Of a stretch of 64,000 nt of DNA, positions 44,672 through 53,557 are shown one piece after another; the stretch's first letter is position 1; every line of letters starts with the position of its first letter. Both the position numbers and the translations under genes were made by a program. Below the pieces are notes generated by a model, which was given only the letters and a program-made list of their open reading frames with translations, searched no databases and had not been told where the DNA came from. Location: positions 1-64,000 of the forward strand of contig NZ_JAPSKE010000020.1 in the NCBI RefSeq assembly GCF_031177825.1. Direction: 5' to 3'. The DNA is from Paenibacillus sp. Lineage in GTDB: Bacteria; Bacillota; Bacilli; Paenibacillales; YIM-B00363.

Positions 44672-45460
44672 ATGAACGAGGAACCGGTCCTATCGATTCG
44701 AGACCTGCGCATGAAATACGATGACCGCTACGTCCTGAACGGCATCGACTTGGAGGCGTACCCGGGGCAGATCATCGGCTACATCGGCCCGAACGGGGCG
44801 GGGAAGAGCACGACGGTGAAAATTATGCTCGGCCTCGTCGAGGGCTATACCGGCGAGGTGAAGCTGTTCGGCAGAAGCGTCGGCGACGGCGACCTTGAAT
44901 ATAAGCGGCGCATCGGGTACGTGCCCGAGGTGTCGGATTTGTACGACAGCCTGACGGCTGCGGAATACGCGACGTTCGTCGGGGAGCTCTACGGGCTGAC
45001 GTACGAGGAGGCGGAGCGGAAGGCCGAGCGGCTGATGGGGCTGTTCGGGTTGGGGGATGCGTATCGGTCGCGGATTTCGTCGTTTTCCAAGGGGATGCGC
45101 CAGAAAACGATGATCGTCTGCAGCCTGCTGCACGATCCGGATATTTTGTTCTTGGACGAGCCGCTCAGCGGACTCGACGCGAACAGCGTGCTGATCGTGA
45201 AGGAGGTTATGGCGAGACTGGCGGCGAGGGGGAAGACGATCTTCTACTCCTCGCACATTATGGAGGTCGTAGAGAAGATCAGTCACAGGATCATCCTGAT
45301 CGACGGCGGGCGCGTCGCGGCGGACGGTACGTTCGAGGAGTTGAGCGCGCAGAACGAGAAGGGGACGCTCGAGGATATTTTCAACCGGTTGACGGGATTC
45401 CACGAGCATAAGGAGCTTGCGGAGCGGTTCGTCGACGCCGTGCAAGAGGGACGGCCATGA
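44672..45460 (+). CDS. ABC transporter ATPase, ABC-2/EcsA-like
   Basis: 262 residues: Walker A GPNGAGKST, Q-loop GYVPEVSDLYD, signature-region FSKGMRQKTMIVCSLL, Walker B ILFLDEPLSGLD, switch FYSSHIMEVVE. This SKGM type belongs to the CcmA/EcsA-like ATPases of two-subunit exporters. GGGAGG lies before the ATG. It overlaps its permease by 4 bases. Substrate unknown. Confidence 0.9.
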   Translation: MNEEPVLSIRDLRMKYDDRYVLNGIDLEAYPGQIIGYIGPNGAGKSTTVKIMLGLVEGYTGEVKLFGRSVGDGDLEYKRRIGYVPEVSDLYDSLTAAEYATFVGELYGLTYEEAERKAERLMGLFGLGDAYRSRISSFSKGMRQKTMIVCSLLHDPDILFLDEPLSGLDANSVLIVKEVMARLAARGKTIFYSSHIMEVVEKISHRIILIDGGRVAADGTFEELSAQNEKGTLEDIFNRLTGFHEHKELAERFVDAVQEGRP

Positions 45461-47085
45461 GGGACTATCCGACGCTCAAGGCGCTTGACGCGTTCCGCGG
45501 GCTGTTCGCGTTGGCCGGCGTCAATTATCCCGTCATGCGGCGCATCCTGCAGGCGAAGCTGACGATGGACCGCCGGCGGACGCCGACGGCGTTCTCGCAA
45601 TATAACGCTAAGGCGGACGACGGCCGCGACCGGAACGCGCTCGCGGGGGCGCTGTGGCTGTACGCGTTGATGGGGCTCATTATGGTGCCGTTCGTCATCT
45701 TGGGAGACGCGTTTTGGTTTCAGATGAGTCTCGTGTTCGGCATCTTCCTGTTCTTCGCTTCGACGGCGATGATTTCCGACTTCTCGTCGGTGCTGCTCGA
45801 CGTGCGCGATCGGAACGTGCTCGGCACGAAGCCGATCGACCGGCGGACGATCGGCGCGGCGAAGGCGGTGCACGTCTTCCTCTATCTCGCGACGGTGACC
45901 GCCGCGCTGATCGCGGGGCCGCTCGTCGCGGGAACGATCAGGCACGGCCCGGGGTTCGCGGCGCTGTTCCTCGCCGCCGTCGCGCTGATCGATCTTCTGG
46001 TCGTGGCGGCGACGGCGATGCTGTACGCGGCGCTGCTCCGATGGTTCGACGGCGAGCGGCTGAAGGATACGATCAACTATGTGCAGATCGCGCTGTCGAT
46101 CGCGATCACCGCGGGATATCAGGTGCTGGCCAGATCGTTCGGCCTCGTGGATTTGCAGGCCGGCTTCGAGCCGAGCCCGTGGCATCTGCTGCTGCCGCCG
46201 CTTTGGTTCGCCGCGCCGTTCGAGCTGCTGCTTCGCGGGACGACGGGAACGGTCGCCGCGGCCGGGGCGATCTTGGCGTTCGCGGTGCCGATCGCGGCCA
46301 TCGCGCTCTACGCGCGGATGGCGCCGGCGTTCGAGCGAAGCCTCGTCAAGCTGGCGTCGCACGGCGGCAAGCCGCGGCGAAGCGGCTCGCGGCGGACGTC
46401 GGGGCGGCTGGCGAAGCTGCTCTGCGCGTCCCGGGAGGAGCAGGCGTTCTTCCGATTCGCGTCGTCGATGCTGACGGCGGAGCGGGAGTTTAAGCTCAAG
46501 GCGTACCCGTCGCTCGGCTTCGCGCTCGTATTTCCGTTCATCTTCCTGTTCCAAGGCCTTGCGGATATGAGCTTCGCGGAGATGGCGGCCACCCGGTGGC
46601 ATCTGTCGATCTATCTCGGGGGAATTATGATCCCTTCCGTGTTATATATGTTGAAGTACTCCGGGGCGTATAAAGGTGCGTGGATATTCCGCGTCGCGCC
46701 GTCGGCGGATCGGAGCGCGATGCATCGCGGCACGGTCAAGGCGGCGCTGACGCGCCTCTTGGCCCCCGTGACGCTGCTGCTCGGCATCGCGTATTTCGCG
46801 ATTTTCGGCATCGGCTTCGCGCCGCACTTCGCGGCGGCCGCGCTCGGATTTTGTTTGTACGCGGCCTTGTGCTTCTTATTTTCGAAGAAGACGCCGCCGT
46901 TTTCCGAATCGTTCGTCGGGGCGAAAGGGGGCGGCATCGAGATGATCGCGTTCATGCTGCTGCTCGCTGCGTTCTTCCTCTTGCATCTGGCGTCGACGTA
47001 CGCGGTTTGGGGCGTCTGGGCGTATATCGCCGTCCTGCTCCTGGCGAATCGGTACGTCTGGAGGACGGCGTTCCGGGTTTCCTAA
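45457..47085 (+). CDS. ABC transporter permease (large ABC-2-like subunit)
   Basis: 542 residues with about 12 helices in two groups, separated by a cytoplasmic stretch rich in Arg/Gly/Lys (LASHGGKPRRSGSRRTSGRLAKLL) followed by SREEQAFFRFASSMLTAEREFKLKAYPS. This is larger than typical ABC-2 subunits and looks like two fused 6-TM halves, so a single gene may supply the whole membrane part. Translationally coupled to the ATPase (ATGA). No named family recognised beyond ABC-2-type. Confidence 0.8.
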   Translation: MRDYPTLKALDAFRGLFALAGVNYPVMRRILQAKLTMDRRRTPTAFSQYNAKADDGRDRNALAGALWLYALMGLIMVPFVILGDAFWFQMSLVFGIFLFFASTAMISDFSSVLLDVRDRNVLGTKPIDRRTIGAAKAVHVFLYLATVTAALIAGPLVAGTIRHGPGFAALFLAAVALIDLLVVAATAMLYAALLRWFDGERLKDTINYVQIALSIAITAGYQVLARSFGLVDLQAGFEPSPWHLLLPPLWFAAPFELLLRGTTGTVAAAGAILAFAVPIAAIALYARMAPAFERSLVKLASHGGKPRRSGSRRTSGRLAKLLCASREEQAFFRFASSMLTAEREFKLKAYPSLGFALVFPFIFLFQGLADMSFAEMAATRWHLSIYLGGIMIPSVLYMLKYSGAYKGAWIFRVAPSADRSAMHRGTVKAALTRLLAPVTLLLGIAYFAIFGIGFAPHFAAAALGFCLYAALCFLFSKKTPPFSESFVGAKGGGIEMIAFMLLLAAFFLLHLASTYAVWGVWAYIAVLLLANRYVWRTAFRVS

Positions 47086-47124
47086 CGATCCGTGTATACT
47101 GATGGGAAAGGGAGGTGCGTCTTC

Positions 47125-47763
47125 ATGGCTGAGATGCTGGACGTATTCGACGAATCGATGCGGCCGATCGGGGTGCGGTCCCGGGAGGAAGTCCACAAGC
47201 TAGGACTGTGGCACCAAACGTTCCAATGCTGGTTCGTGCGGCGGATCGAGGGCGTCGATTTTATTTATTTTCAAGAACGGCACGAGTCGAAAGCGGATTT
47301 CCCCGGGCAACTCGACATTACGGCGGCGGGCCACCTGAGCGCGGGCGAGACGCTGGCGGACGGCGCGCGCGAGATCGAAGAAGAGCTCGGCGTCGCGGTC
47401 CCTCGGGGAGCGCTCGCGTACGCCGGCTGCAAGCCTTACAAGTACCGGAAGGACGGATTTATCGATCACGAGTTTTGCCATGTGCACTATTACGTGTGCG
47501 AGCTGCCGCTCGAGGCGTTCCGCTTCCGGGACGGTGAAGTGTCGGCGATCGTGCTGATGACGCTGGCCGACGCGCGTCGGATCGTACGGGACGCGGATGC
47601 CGCCGCGCAGGCCGTTCGCGCCGTCCCCGAACGGGGGGAGCGGCGGGACGTCGTCGTGCGTTGGGCGGACCTCGTGCCGCACGAGAAACGATATTACGAA
47701 GCGGCGTTCGACGAAGCGGAGCGGCTGCTGGCGCGCGGTCGAGCGGAAGTTCCCCCGACCTGA
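47125..47763 (+). CDS. Nudix hydrolase, isopentenyl-isomerase-like subgroup
   Basis: 212 residues. N-terminal MLDVFDESMRPIGVRSREEVHKLGLWHQTFQCWFV is the IDI/YfcD-type opening, and the Nudix box GHLSAGETLADGAREIEEELGV matches G-x5-E-x7-REUxEExGU fully, so it should be catalytically active on a nucleoside diphosphate-linked substrate. The C-terminal extension (~60 residues, RRDVVVRWADLVPHEKRYYEAAFDEAERLL) is longer than the core fold. Start ATG 47125 has GGGAGG 9 bases upstream. Confidence 0.88.
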   Translation: MAEMLDVFDESMRPIGVRSREEVHKLGLWHQTFQCWFVRRIEGVDFIYFQERHESKADFPGQLDITAAGHLSAGETLADGAREIEEELGVAVPRGALAYAGCKPYKYRKDGFIDHEFCHVHYYVCELPLEAFRFRDGEVSAIVLMTLADARRIVRDADAAAQAVRAVPERGERRDVVVRWADLVPHEKRYYEAAFDEAERLLARGRAEVPPT

Positions 47764-47856
47764 GACCGGAAGGACGGATGGCGCGTAGTAGGATGGAGAA
47801 TACTACGTTCAAAGCTGGAAGCCATGCCACAATTATCGGAACAGGAGGCGGATTCG

Positions 47857-48711
47857 ATGCAAGCGACTATGGAAAGCGAAGCGTATTTGCGCTCGGAGCT
47901 GCAAGCCATCGAACGTTGGGAGTCCGACCAGAAGGATTTATGGTTTTGGGAGAAGCTCGGACGGCTGCCGTTCGTCTTGCTCGACAAGGTGACGCCGAAG
48001 ATCGTGCACGAGAAGATCGGGATCGCGTTGAACGAAATCGGGAGCTTCATTCAGACGGGAGGACAATACCTCGTCTCGGAGCGCGAGATCGTAGGTCGGG
48101 TGGAGAAGGAAGCGCTCGGCAAGGAAGGCGTCGTCGGCTTTACGCTCGAGCACGTGCGGCAGGCGCCGCTCGACGCGATGGATCGAACGGCGGACGCGCT
48201 GGCGGAGAGCCGCGCGAATCTCGCCACCGCTCAAGGCGCGACGACCGGCTTCGGCGGCTTGTTCACGCTGGCGATCGACATCCCGGCCGTGCTCGGGCTG
48301 TCGCTGAAGGTGCTGCAGGAGATGGCGCTGTGCTACGGGTACGACCCGCAGCAGAAGCATGAGCGCGAATTTATCGTCAAGTGTCTCCAATTCGCGTCGT
48401 CCGACATCGTCGGCAAGAAGGCGGTGCTGGAGGACTTAGACAAGACGGCGGCCGCGCGGAGCGGACAGAGCGGCGAAGGCGGAGAAGGGAGCGCGATGTC
48501 GCAGCTGCAAGGCTGGCGCGAGGTCGTGGCGTCCTACCGCGACAACTTCGGCTGGAAGAAGCTGTTCCAGCTCGTGCCGATCGCGGGGATGGCGTTCGGG
48601 GCGTACATTAACCGCGGCACGCTCAAGGACGTGGCGGAAGCCGGGAAGATGCTGTATCGCAAGCGCAGAATCATGGAGCGGCTTGCCGCTTCGAGCCAGC
48701 AAAACCAATAA
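47857..48711 (+). CDS. EcsC family protein
   Basis: 284 residues: ELQAIERWESDQKDLWFWEKLGRLPFVLLDKVTP opens the EcsC domain; GFGGLFTLAIDIPAVLGLSLKVLQEMALCYGYDP and WKKLFQLVPIAGMAFGAYINRGTLKDVAEAGKMLYRKRRIMER close it, both with amphipathic/hydrophobic helices. EcsC is the poorly understood third gene of Bacillus ecsABC, and here it lies ~3 kb from an EcsA-like ABC pair, although not in that operon. I choose ATG 47857 (AGGAGG 8 bases upstream) over ATG 47824. Confidence 0.85.
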   Translation: MQATMESEAYLRSELQAIERWESDQKDLWFWEKLGRLPFVLLDKVTPKIVHEKIGIALNEIGSFIQTGGQYLVSEREIVGRVEKEALGKEGVVGFTLEHVRQAPLDAMDRTADALAESRANLATAQGATTGFGGLFTLAIDIPAVLGLSLKVLQEMALCYGYDPQQKHEREFIVKCLQFASSDIVGKKAVLEDLDKTAAARSGQSGEGGEGSAMSQLQGWREVVASYRDNFGWKKLFQLVPIAGMAFGAYINRGTLKDVAEAGKMLYRKRRIMERLAASSQQNQ

Positions 48712-48732
48712 AATAAGGGCTTGCCGATTCTT

Positions 48733-48763
48733 GCTCTCGACGTTGCGTCGGGAGCTTTCTTTC
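48733..48763 (+). terminator. Terminator after the EcsC-like gene
   Basis: GCTCTCGAC (48733-48741) pairs with GTCGGGAGC (48747-48755), one G:U, followed by TTTCTTTC. Confidence 0.7.
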
Positions 48764-48888
48764 GCATGGAGCCGCAAACGCCGCGTTCCGTCCTGAGAGG
48801 ACAAAATATTTCGTTCGTCTAGGCAGTTGTCCACATACACCGCTTACACCTCACATATGATGAAGTATCATGGTGGGAGGTGATAGGG

Positions 48889-49071
48889 ATGGATAAATTC
48901 TGGTCCTATCTAGGCGGAGTCATCGGCGGGTACACGTTGGTCCAAGCGCCTCTTGGCAGCTTCGGGCTCGGCGGATTGGAGCCGGTGCTCGACATCGTGG
49001 GCGCGTTATCGATGATCGTGTTCGGCGCGGCGCTTGTCGTGAAAGGCGTGTTTACGCTCGTCGGCAAATAA
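48889..49071 (+). CDS. Small two-helix membrane protein
   Basis: 60 residues: MDKFWSYLGGVIGGYTLVQAPLGSFGLGG, then LDIVGALSMIVFGAALVVKGVFTLVGK. Two hydrophobic segments joined by a Gly-rich turn. GGGAGG sits 8 bases before ATG 48889, and a clean terminator follows, so it is a real single-gene unit. No family recognised. Confidence 0.6.
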   Translation: MDKFWSYLGGVIGGYTLVQAPLGSFGLGGLEPVLDIVGALSMIVFGAALVVKGVFTLVGK

Positions 49072-49092
49072 GCGAAGGATATGTACGGAGAC

Positions 49093-49117
49093 CCCCGGCC
49101 CGGCGGCCGGGGTTTTT
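49093..49117 (+). terminator. Terminator after the small membrane protein
   Basis: CCCCGGCC pairs perfectly with GGCCGGGG around CGGC, followed by TTTTT. Confidence 0.85.
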
Positions 49118-49144
49118 CGTGCGCGGAGGGAGCGGGGGGCGCGT

Positions 49145-50008
49145 TCACCGCGCCGGCTCCGGAACCGCTTCGATGCATCGCATTCCTTCCGGTACCGCTT
49201 CGGTCGGCGCGGGCGTGTACACCGTCATGACCGCATCCTCCCGGTCCGCGAGGATGAACGCATGCGCGACCATCTTCACGTGTCCGCTCTCCGGATGCGC
49301 CGCCACGTCGGGACCGTTCCGCAAGCACAAGACCGAATGCTCCGTCCACCAGTCGGCGAATTCGGCGCTCGACGCCGCGAGCGCGGCGACCGTCTCTTGA
49401 TACCAAGGATCTTCGATATGCTTCGCATAGTACGTCCGGAATCGGGCCGTCAAATCTTTCGCCATCTGTTCCCAATGGCCGAACCTTGTCTTAAACTCCT
49501 CCTTCGTAAACATGAGCCACAGAAGGTTTCGTTCGCGCCCGCCGTCCCCGGCGGCGTCGAACCCGCCGAACAGCAGTTCCGCCGGCCGATTCCATGCGAC
49601 GACGTTCATCCTTCGGTCCATGACGTACGCCGGGAACGGGTCCAGCCGATCGAGCACGGGCTTCAGCGCATGCGCATCGATGTCGTCGTAAGCTTCCTCC
49701 GCGATGCGAGCAGGCATCCGTTGATCCGCCAGAAGAAACAAGTGAACGCGCTCGTCTCTCGAAAGCCGAAGCGTCCGTGCCAAGCTCTCAAGCACCTGCT
49801 CGGAAACGCGAATGTCCTTGCCTTGCTCCAGGGACGTATACCAAGGGAGCGAGATGCCCGCCAGCGCCGCCACCTCTTCCCTCCGGAGTCCTTTGGCTCG
49901 GCGCCGCGCGCCTTGCCCCGCAGGCAATCCGACGTCGTCGGGCGCCAGCCGCTCCCTGCGCGTTCGCAGGAAATCCCCTAACTCCGCTCTTCTCATAACT
50001 CCGTCCAT
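49145..50008 (-). CDS. XRE-type regulator with MmyB-like ligand-binding domain
   Basis: 287 residues. N-terminal HTH: LGDFLRTRRERLAPDDVGLP, GLRREEVAALAGISLPWYTSLEQGKDIRVSEQVLESLARTLRL. The C-terminal ~170 residues are the PAS-like MmyB domain (PAYVMDRRMNVVAWNRPAELLFG; RNLLWLMFT; ADWWTEHSV; HPESGHVKMVAHAFILADREDAVMTVYTPAP), known to bind fatty-acid-like ligands in characterised examples. It is divergent from the azoreductase, the usual layout for a local repressor of a flavoprotein gene. Confidence 0.9.
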   Translation of the reverse strand: MDGVMRRAELGDFLRTRRERLAPDDVGLPAGQGARRRAKGLRREEVAALAGISLPWYTSLEQGKDIRVSEQVLESLARTLRLSRDERVHLFLLADQRMPARIAEEAYDDIDAHALKPVLDRLDPFPAYVMDRRMNVVAWNRPAELLFGGFDAAGDGGRERNLLWLMFTKEEFKTRFGHWEQMAKDLTARFRTYYAKHIEDPWYQETVAALAASSAEFADWWTEHSVLCLRNGPDVAAHPESGHVKMVAHAFILADREDAVMTVYTPAPTEAVPEGMRCIEAVPEPAR

Positions 50009-50165
50009 CCGTATCTCACTCCGACATCCTAATAGTTTTTATAGTAGTATTGCTGATCGTACCGCTAAACATTATAGAACAATTACGGTTCTTCCTCCGC
50101 CGCCCGGGGCGCCGTACAATCGGCGTAGAAAGAAAATTCCCATATCGGAAAGGAAGTTTTATCGT

Positions 50166-50801
50166 ATGACCGCTTTACTCTATATTAACTCGCATCCGTT
50201 GGAAGCGCACGAGTCGATGTCCCTGACCGCGGCGGAGCGTTTCCTAGAGGTTTATCGCGATACACGGCCCGAAGACGAGATCGTCCGACTCGATCTGTAC
50301 CGCGCCGACGTCCCGGCGTTGGACGCCGATGTGCTTAGAGGTTGGAACGCCTTGCGCTCCGGCGCCGCGTTCGACGACTTGCCGACGGAGGCCAAGAAGA
50401 AAATCGCGCGTCTCGGCGAAATCGTCGACCAGTTCCTTGCGGCCGACAAATTTCTCATCGTCTCGCCGATGTGGAACTTCTCGTATCCGCCCGTGCTGAA
50501 GGCGTATTTGGACGCCGTCACCGCCGCGGGCAAGACGTTCCGCTATACGGCCGAAGGACCGATCGGCCTCGCGACCGGCCGTAAAGCGATTCATATTCAG
50601 GCGAGCGGAGGCGTCTACGGCGAAGGTCCGGCGGCGGCGGCCGATCACGGTCATCGCCATCTCCGAGCCGTATTGAATTTCATCGGGATTACGGACGTGG
50701 AGCGCTTCGGCGTCGAAGGGCATAATCAATTCCCGGAACGGATGTCGGAAATTAGAGAGCAAGCGTTGGAACGAGCGGCGGCGCTCGCCCGGATTTGGTA
50801 A
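50166..50801 (+). CDS. azoR: FMN-dependent NADH-azoreductase
   Basis: 211 residues, flavodoxin-like fold: LLYINSHPLEAHESMSLTAAERFLEVY, FLIVSPMWNFSYPPVLKAYLDAVTAAGKTFRYTAEGPIGLATGRKAIHIQASGGVYG, and LNFIGITDVERFGVEGHN, all AzoR signatures. It reduces azo dyes and quinones with NADH through FMN and protects against electrophilic quinones. ATG 50166 has AAAGGAAG 9 bases upstream. Probably controlled by the divergent MmyB-type regulator. Confidence 0.92.
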   Translation: MTALLYINSHPLEAHESMSLTAAERFLEVYRDTRPEDEIVRLDLYRADVPALDADVLRGWNALRSGAAFDDLPTEAKKKIARLGEIVDQFLAADKFLIVSPMWNFSYPPVLKAYLDAVTAAGKTFRYTAEGPIGLATGRKAIHIQASGGVYGEGPAAAADHGHRHLRAVLNFIGITDVERFGVEGHNQFPERMSEIREQALERAAALARIW

Positions 50802-50829
50802 GCGCGCCCAGTTGGGCATAGAGGCGGGG

Positions 50830-50858
50830 AAGGGAACAGAGATGTTCCCTTTTTTTTT
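50830..50858 (+). terminator. Strong terminator after the azoreductase gene
   Basis: AAGGGAACA pairs perfectly with TGTTCCCTT around GAGA and runs into nine or more T. Confidence 0.93.
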
Positions 50859-50967
50859 GCGTGCCGAGGCGCCGGAAAGAAGAAAATTCGATTCGAGCGC
50901 CGGAGACGGACTCCTCTCCGAGCCGCGGATCTAGTATAGTAGAGGGAAAAACGAGGAGTGGATCGGC

Positions 50968-51351
50968 ATGGACAAGCTGCGCGCCTGGGCGAAGCGGCTG
51001 AAGCGGCAATCGCTAACGCTGTATTTCGCCGCGCGGCGTTCGGATACGCCGTGGTACGCCAAGGCGGTCGCCGCGGCCGTCGTCGCCTATGCGTTCAGTC
51101 CGATCGATTTGATACCCGATTTCATTCCGGTGTTAGGGCTGCTGGACGACGTCGTGCTGGTGCCGCTCGGCGTCTGGCTGGCGCTGCGGCTCGTGCCGGA
51201 CGCCGTCCTGCGCGAATGCCGGGAAGAAGCGGAACGCCGGCTCGCGGAGGGCGGCCGGAAGCCGGTCTCGCGCGTCGGCGCCCTCTTCGTCGGCGTCGCG
51301 TGGATCGTCTGCGCTGCCGCTCTGGCGGTTTGGCTGCTGCGCCGCTTCTAA
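50968..51351 (+). CDS. YkvA-like DUF1232 membrane protein
   Basis: 127 residues. The core motif AFSPIDLIPDFIPVLGLLDDVVLVPLGVWLALRLVP is the DUF1232 signature (SPIDLIPDFIPVLGxLDD). It has a basic N-terminus, two closely spaced hydrophobic segments and a C-terminal anchor (VGVAWIVCAAALAVWLLRRF). Function unknown in the family. Its stop codon overlaps the convergent PNPOx-like gene by 4 bases. Confidence 0.88.
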   Translation: MDKLRAWAKRLKRQSLTLYFAARRSDTPWYAKAVAAAVVAYAFSPIDLIPDFIPVLGLLDDVVLVPLGVWLALRLVPDAVLRECREEAERRLAEGGRKPVSRVGALFVGVAWIVCAAALAVWLLRRF

Positions 51352-51974
51352 CTTTCCTGCTGCTTATGATGCGGGCAATACTTGCGCATCAGCTCGGCGG
51401 TGTCGGCGTCCAGCGGACGCCCCCGCTGTTCCAGCTCGTGCGACACGTGGTCGGTGCGGGCTTCGGGCCAGTTTTGCCCGAACTTGAACTTCGCGGTCAT
51501 GTCGTCGACGACGATCTTGATCATGCCGACCGCCTTGAGCTCCTTCGCGTATTGCGGATGCTGCGGGGTGATCGGCTCGTACCCGCCTTCGGGCTGGAGC
51601 TTGCGCATGAACGCCTCGAACGCGGCGGCCTTCTCCTCGGGGTCCTCCACGACGACGGCGGAGCCCCGAACGAACACCGACTTGAAGAAGGCGGTCGCGG
51701 GACACGCCATCTCCGGGTCGGTCCAGTAGGAAGGAATGAGCGCGAACTCCTTGGCGACGGCGAAGGTGACGCGTTCGTTCGCTTTCAGGTTCCTCATTTT
51801 CTGCCCGACGCGGCTGCCGTGCATATAGAACGCGCCGCCTTCGTAGACGAAGTTGATCGGCGTCATGTGCGGGTATCCGTCGTCCCCGTGCGTCCCGAGG
51901 AATCCGAACGTCATCTCCCGCAGGAACGCCTCGATCTCCTCTTCTTCCTTCATGTGAAACGTGCTTCTTCTCAT
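51348..51974 (-). CDS. Pyridoxamine 5'-phosphate oxidase-like FMN-binding protein
   Basis: 208 residues, split-barrel fold: FLREMTFGFLGTHGDDGYPHMTPINFVYEGGAFYMHGSRVGQKMRNLKANERVTFAV matches the PNPOx-like/nitroimidazole-resistance (NimA-like) group, which binds FMN or F420-like cofactors. The conserved strand FKSVFVRGSAVVVED follows. True PdxH activity is doubtful because the C-terminal substrate motif is not visible. GGGGG is 9 bases upstream. Divergent from a MocR regulator, the standard neighbour arrangement in Bacillota. Confidence 0.82.
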   Translation of the reverse strand: MRRSTFHMKEEEEIEAFLREMTFGFLGTHGDDGYPHMTPINFVYEGGAFYMHGSRVGQKMRNLKANERVTFAVAKEFALIPSYWTDPEMACPATAFFKSVFVRGSAVVVEDPEEKAAAFEAFMRKLQPEGGYEPITPQHPQYAKELKAVGMIKIVVDDMTAKFKFGQNWPEARTDHVSHELEQRGRPLDADTAELMRKYCPHHKQQES

Positions 51975-52023
51975 CTGCTTTCGCCCCCGGCTCGCTTGAA
52001 TTTATCCTATTGTAAGGTTCGGA

Positions 52024-52069
52024 TTGACAAGGGAAAAGATCCAATTTAGATTGGTTTTACTGGACCAAT
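52024..52069 (+). promoter_or_regulatory. mocR promoter with operator-like repeats
   Basis: TTGACA (52024-52029) and TAGATT (52047-52052), 17-base spacer. Overlapping the -10 is CCAATTTAGATTGG (52041-52054; CCAAT/ATTGG inverted repeat), and ACCAATT recurs at 52064-52070. Such repeated half-sites are typical of MocR autoregulation. Confidence 0.55.
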
Positions 52070-52090
52070 TCGAACATCGGAGGACGCCCT

Positions 52091-53557
52091 ATGGACCTGC
52101 TGACATCGTATGAACGGTATGCGCGGGAATACCCGCAGAAGTATATGGCGCTATACCACGCGCTGCGGGACGCGATCGTCGGCGGCCGCGTGGCGCCCGG
52201 CGAGCGGCTGCCCTCGAGCCGCGCGCTGGCCGCGGCGTACGGCTTGTCGCGCGGGACGGTGAACGCGGCTTACGATTTGCTCGCCGGCGAGGGGTACGCG
52301 GCGGGCGGAGTCGGGCGCGGCACGTTCGCTTGCTACGCGCCGCCGGGGGGCGCGGGCGGGGCGGGCGCGGCCGCGTCGGCGCAGCCGAAGCTGTCCGCCT
52401 GGGGCGCGCGCCTGGCGGCGGGGCTGGCGCCTCCCCGGGAGCGGGAGGCGCGGGGCTGGGCGGTCGACTTCACGACCGCCCGGACGGACGCCGCCGCGTT
52501 CCCGGCGGCGGAATGGCACCGGGCCGCGTACGCGGCGGCCCGGGAGACGGCGGCGGGCCGCGCCGACGCCGCCCATGACGCGCAAGGGTGCCTGCCCTTG
52601 CGCCAGCAAATCGCGCGCCACCTCGGGCGCGCGCGCGGCATCGCGACGACGGCCGAGCGCATCGTCGTCGTGAACGGCTCGATGCAGGCGTTGGCCCTGC
52701 TCGTGCAGCTGCTCGTCGACCCCGGCGACGCGGTCGCGATCGAGCGGCCCGGCTACGGCGGCATCCGCCGGGCGGTGCTGGCGGCCGGAGGCGTGCCGCT
52801 GGACGCCGACGTCGACGAGCGCGGCATCATCCCCGCGCCGTGGCAAGCCCGGCTGCTCGTCGCGACGCCGAACCGCCAGTTCCCGACCGGCGCGGTGCTG
52901 CCGCTCGAGCGGAGGCTCGCGCTGCTGCGCTGGGCCGCCGGCGCCGACGCGTGGATCGTCGAGGACGACTACGACAGCGAATTCCGCCACGCCGGCCGGC
53001 CGGTAGAGCCGTTGAAGTCGCTCGATTCGCAGGGGCGCGTCGTCTTCGTCGGCACGTTCTCGCGCACGATGTACACGGAGCTGCGGGTCGGGTACGCCGT
53101 GCTGCCGGACGCGCTGCTGCCCGCGTACGCGGCGCTGAAGCGGCTCTACGAGCCGCACCCGACGGGGCTCGTAGAGCAGCTCGCCTTGGCCGCGTTCATG
53201 AAGAACGGCGGCTACGAGCGCCATCTGCGGCGCATGAAGCGCGTGTACAGCCGCAAATATGAAACGCTCATCGCGGCGCTGCGAGAGAAGCTCGGGCACG
53301 TCTTCGAGATGCGGCCGCAGGACGCGGGGCTGCATGTGTACGCCCGCTGGACGGGGGAGCGGGACGCGTACGAGGCGCTGATCGAGGCGTGCGCGGCGCG
53401 GGGCGTCGCTTGGTCCGACGCCTCGTACGAACGGGACGGCGAATGGATAGGCGCCGCCGCGTTCGGCTTCGCGGGCGTCGAACCGGAGGCGATCCGATTC
53501 GGGGTCGAGACGATCGCTGCGGCGGAAGCCGAAGGAAGAAGGAGGGAACGCGGATGA
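52091..53557 (+). CDS. MocR-type regulator (GntR HTH + aminotransferase-like domain), PLP lysine replaced
   Basis: 488 residues: GntR winged helix (KYMALYHALRDAIVGGRVAPGERLPSSRALAAAYGLSRGTVNAAYDLLAGEGY), a linker, then a fold-type-I aminotransferase domain (RIVVVNGSMQALALLVQLLVDPGDAVAIERPGYGGIR, EDDYDSEFR). The cofactor loop reads GTFSRTMYTELRVGY: position 325 is Arg (CGC) where MocR proteins and aminotransferases have the Schiff-base Lys. It may therefore bind PLP non-covalently, bind another ligand, or bind none. It overlaps the downstream lipoprotein gene by 4 bases and is divergent from a PNPOx-like gene that it probably controls. Confidence 0.9.
   Translation: MDLLTSYERYAREYPQKYMALYHALRDAIVGGRVAPGERLPSSRALAAAYGLSRGTVNAAYDLLAGEGYAAGGVGRGTFACYAPPGGAGGAGAAASAQPKLSAWGARLAAGLAPPREREARGWAVDFTTARTDAAAFPAAEWHRAAYAAARETAAGRADAAHDAQGCLPLRQQIARHLGRARGIATTAERIVVVNGSMQALALLVQLLVDPGDAVAIERPGYGGIRRAVLAAGGVPLDADVDERGIIPAPWQARLLVATPNRQFPTGAVLPLERRLALLRWAAGADAWIVEDDYDSEFRHAGRPVEPLKSLDSQGRVVFVGTFSRTMYTELRVGYAVLPDALLPAYAALKRLYEPHPTGLVEQLALAAFMKNGGYERHLRRMKRVYSRKYETLIAALREKLGHVFEMRPQDAGLHVYARWTGERDAYEALIEACAARGVAWSDASYERDGEWIGAAAFGFAGVEPEAIRFGVETIAAAEAEGRRRERG

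Noticed and set aside
51348..51974. Bona fide pyridoxamine phosphate oxidase PdxH
   Set aside because: Matches the wider FMN split-barrel group but lacks the C-terminal substrate-binding motif of PdxH.
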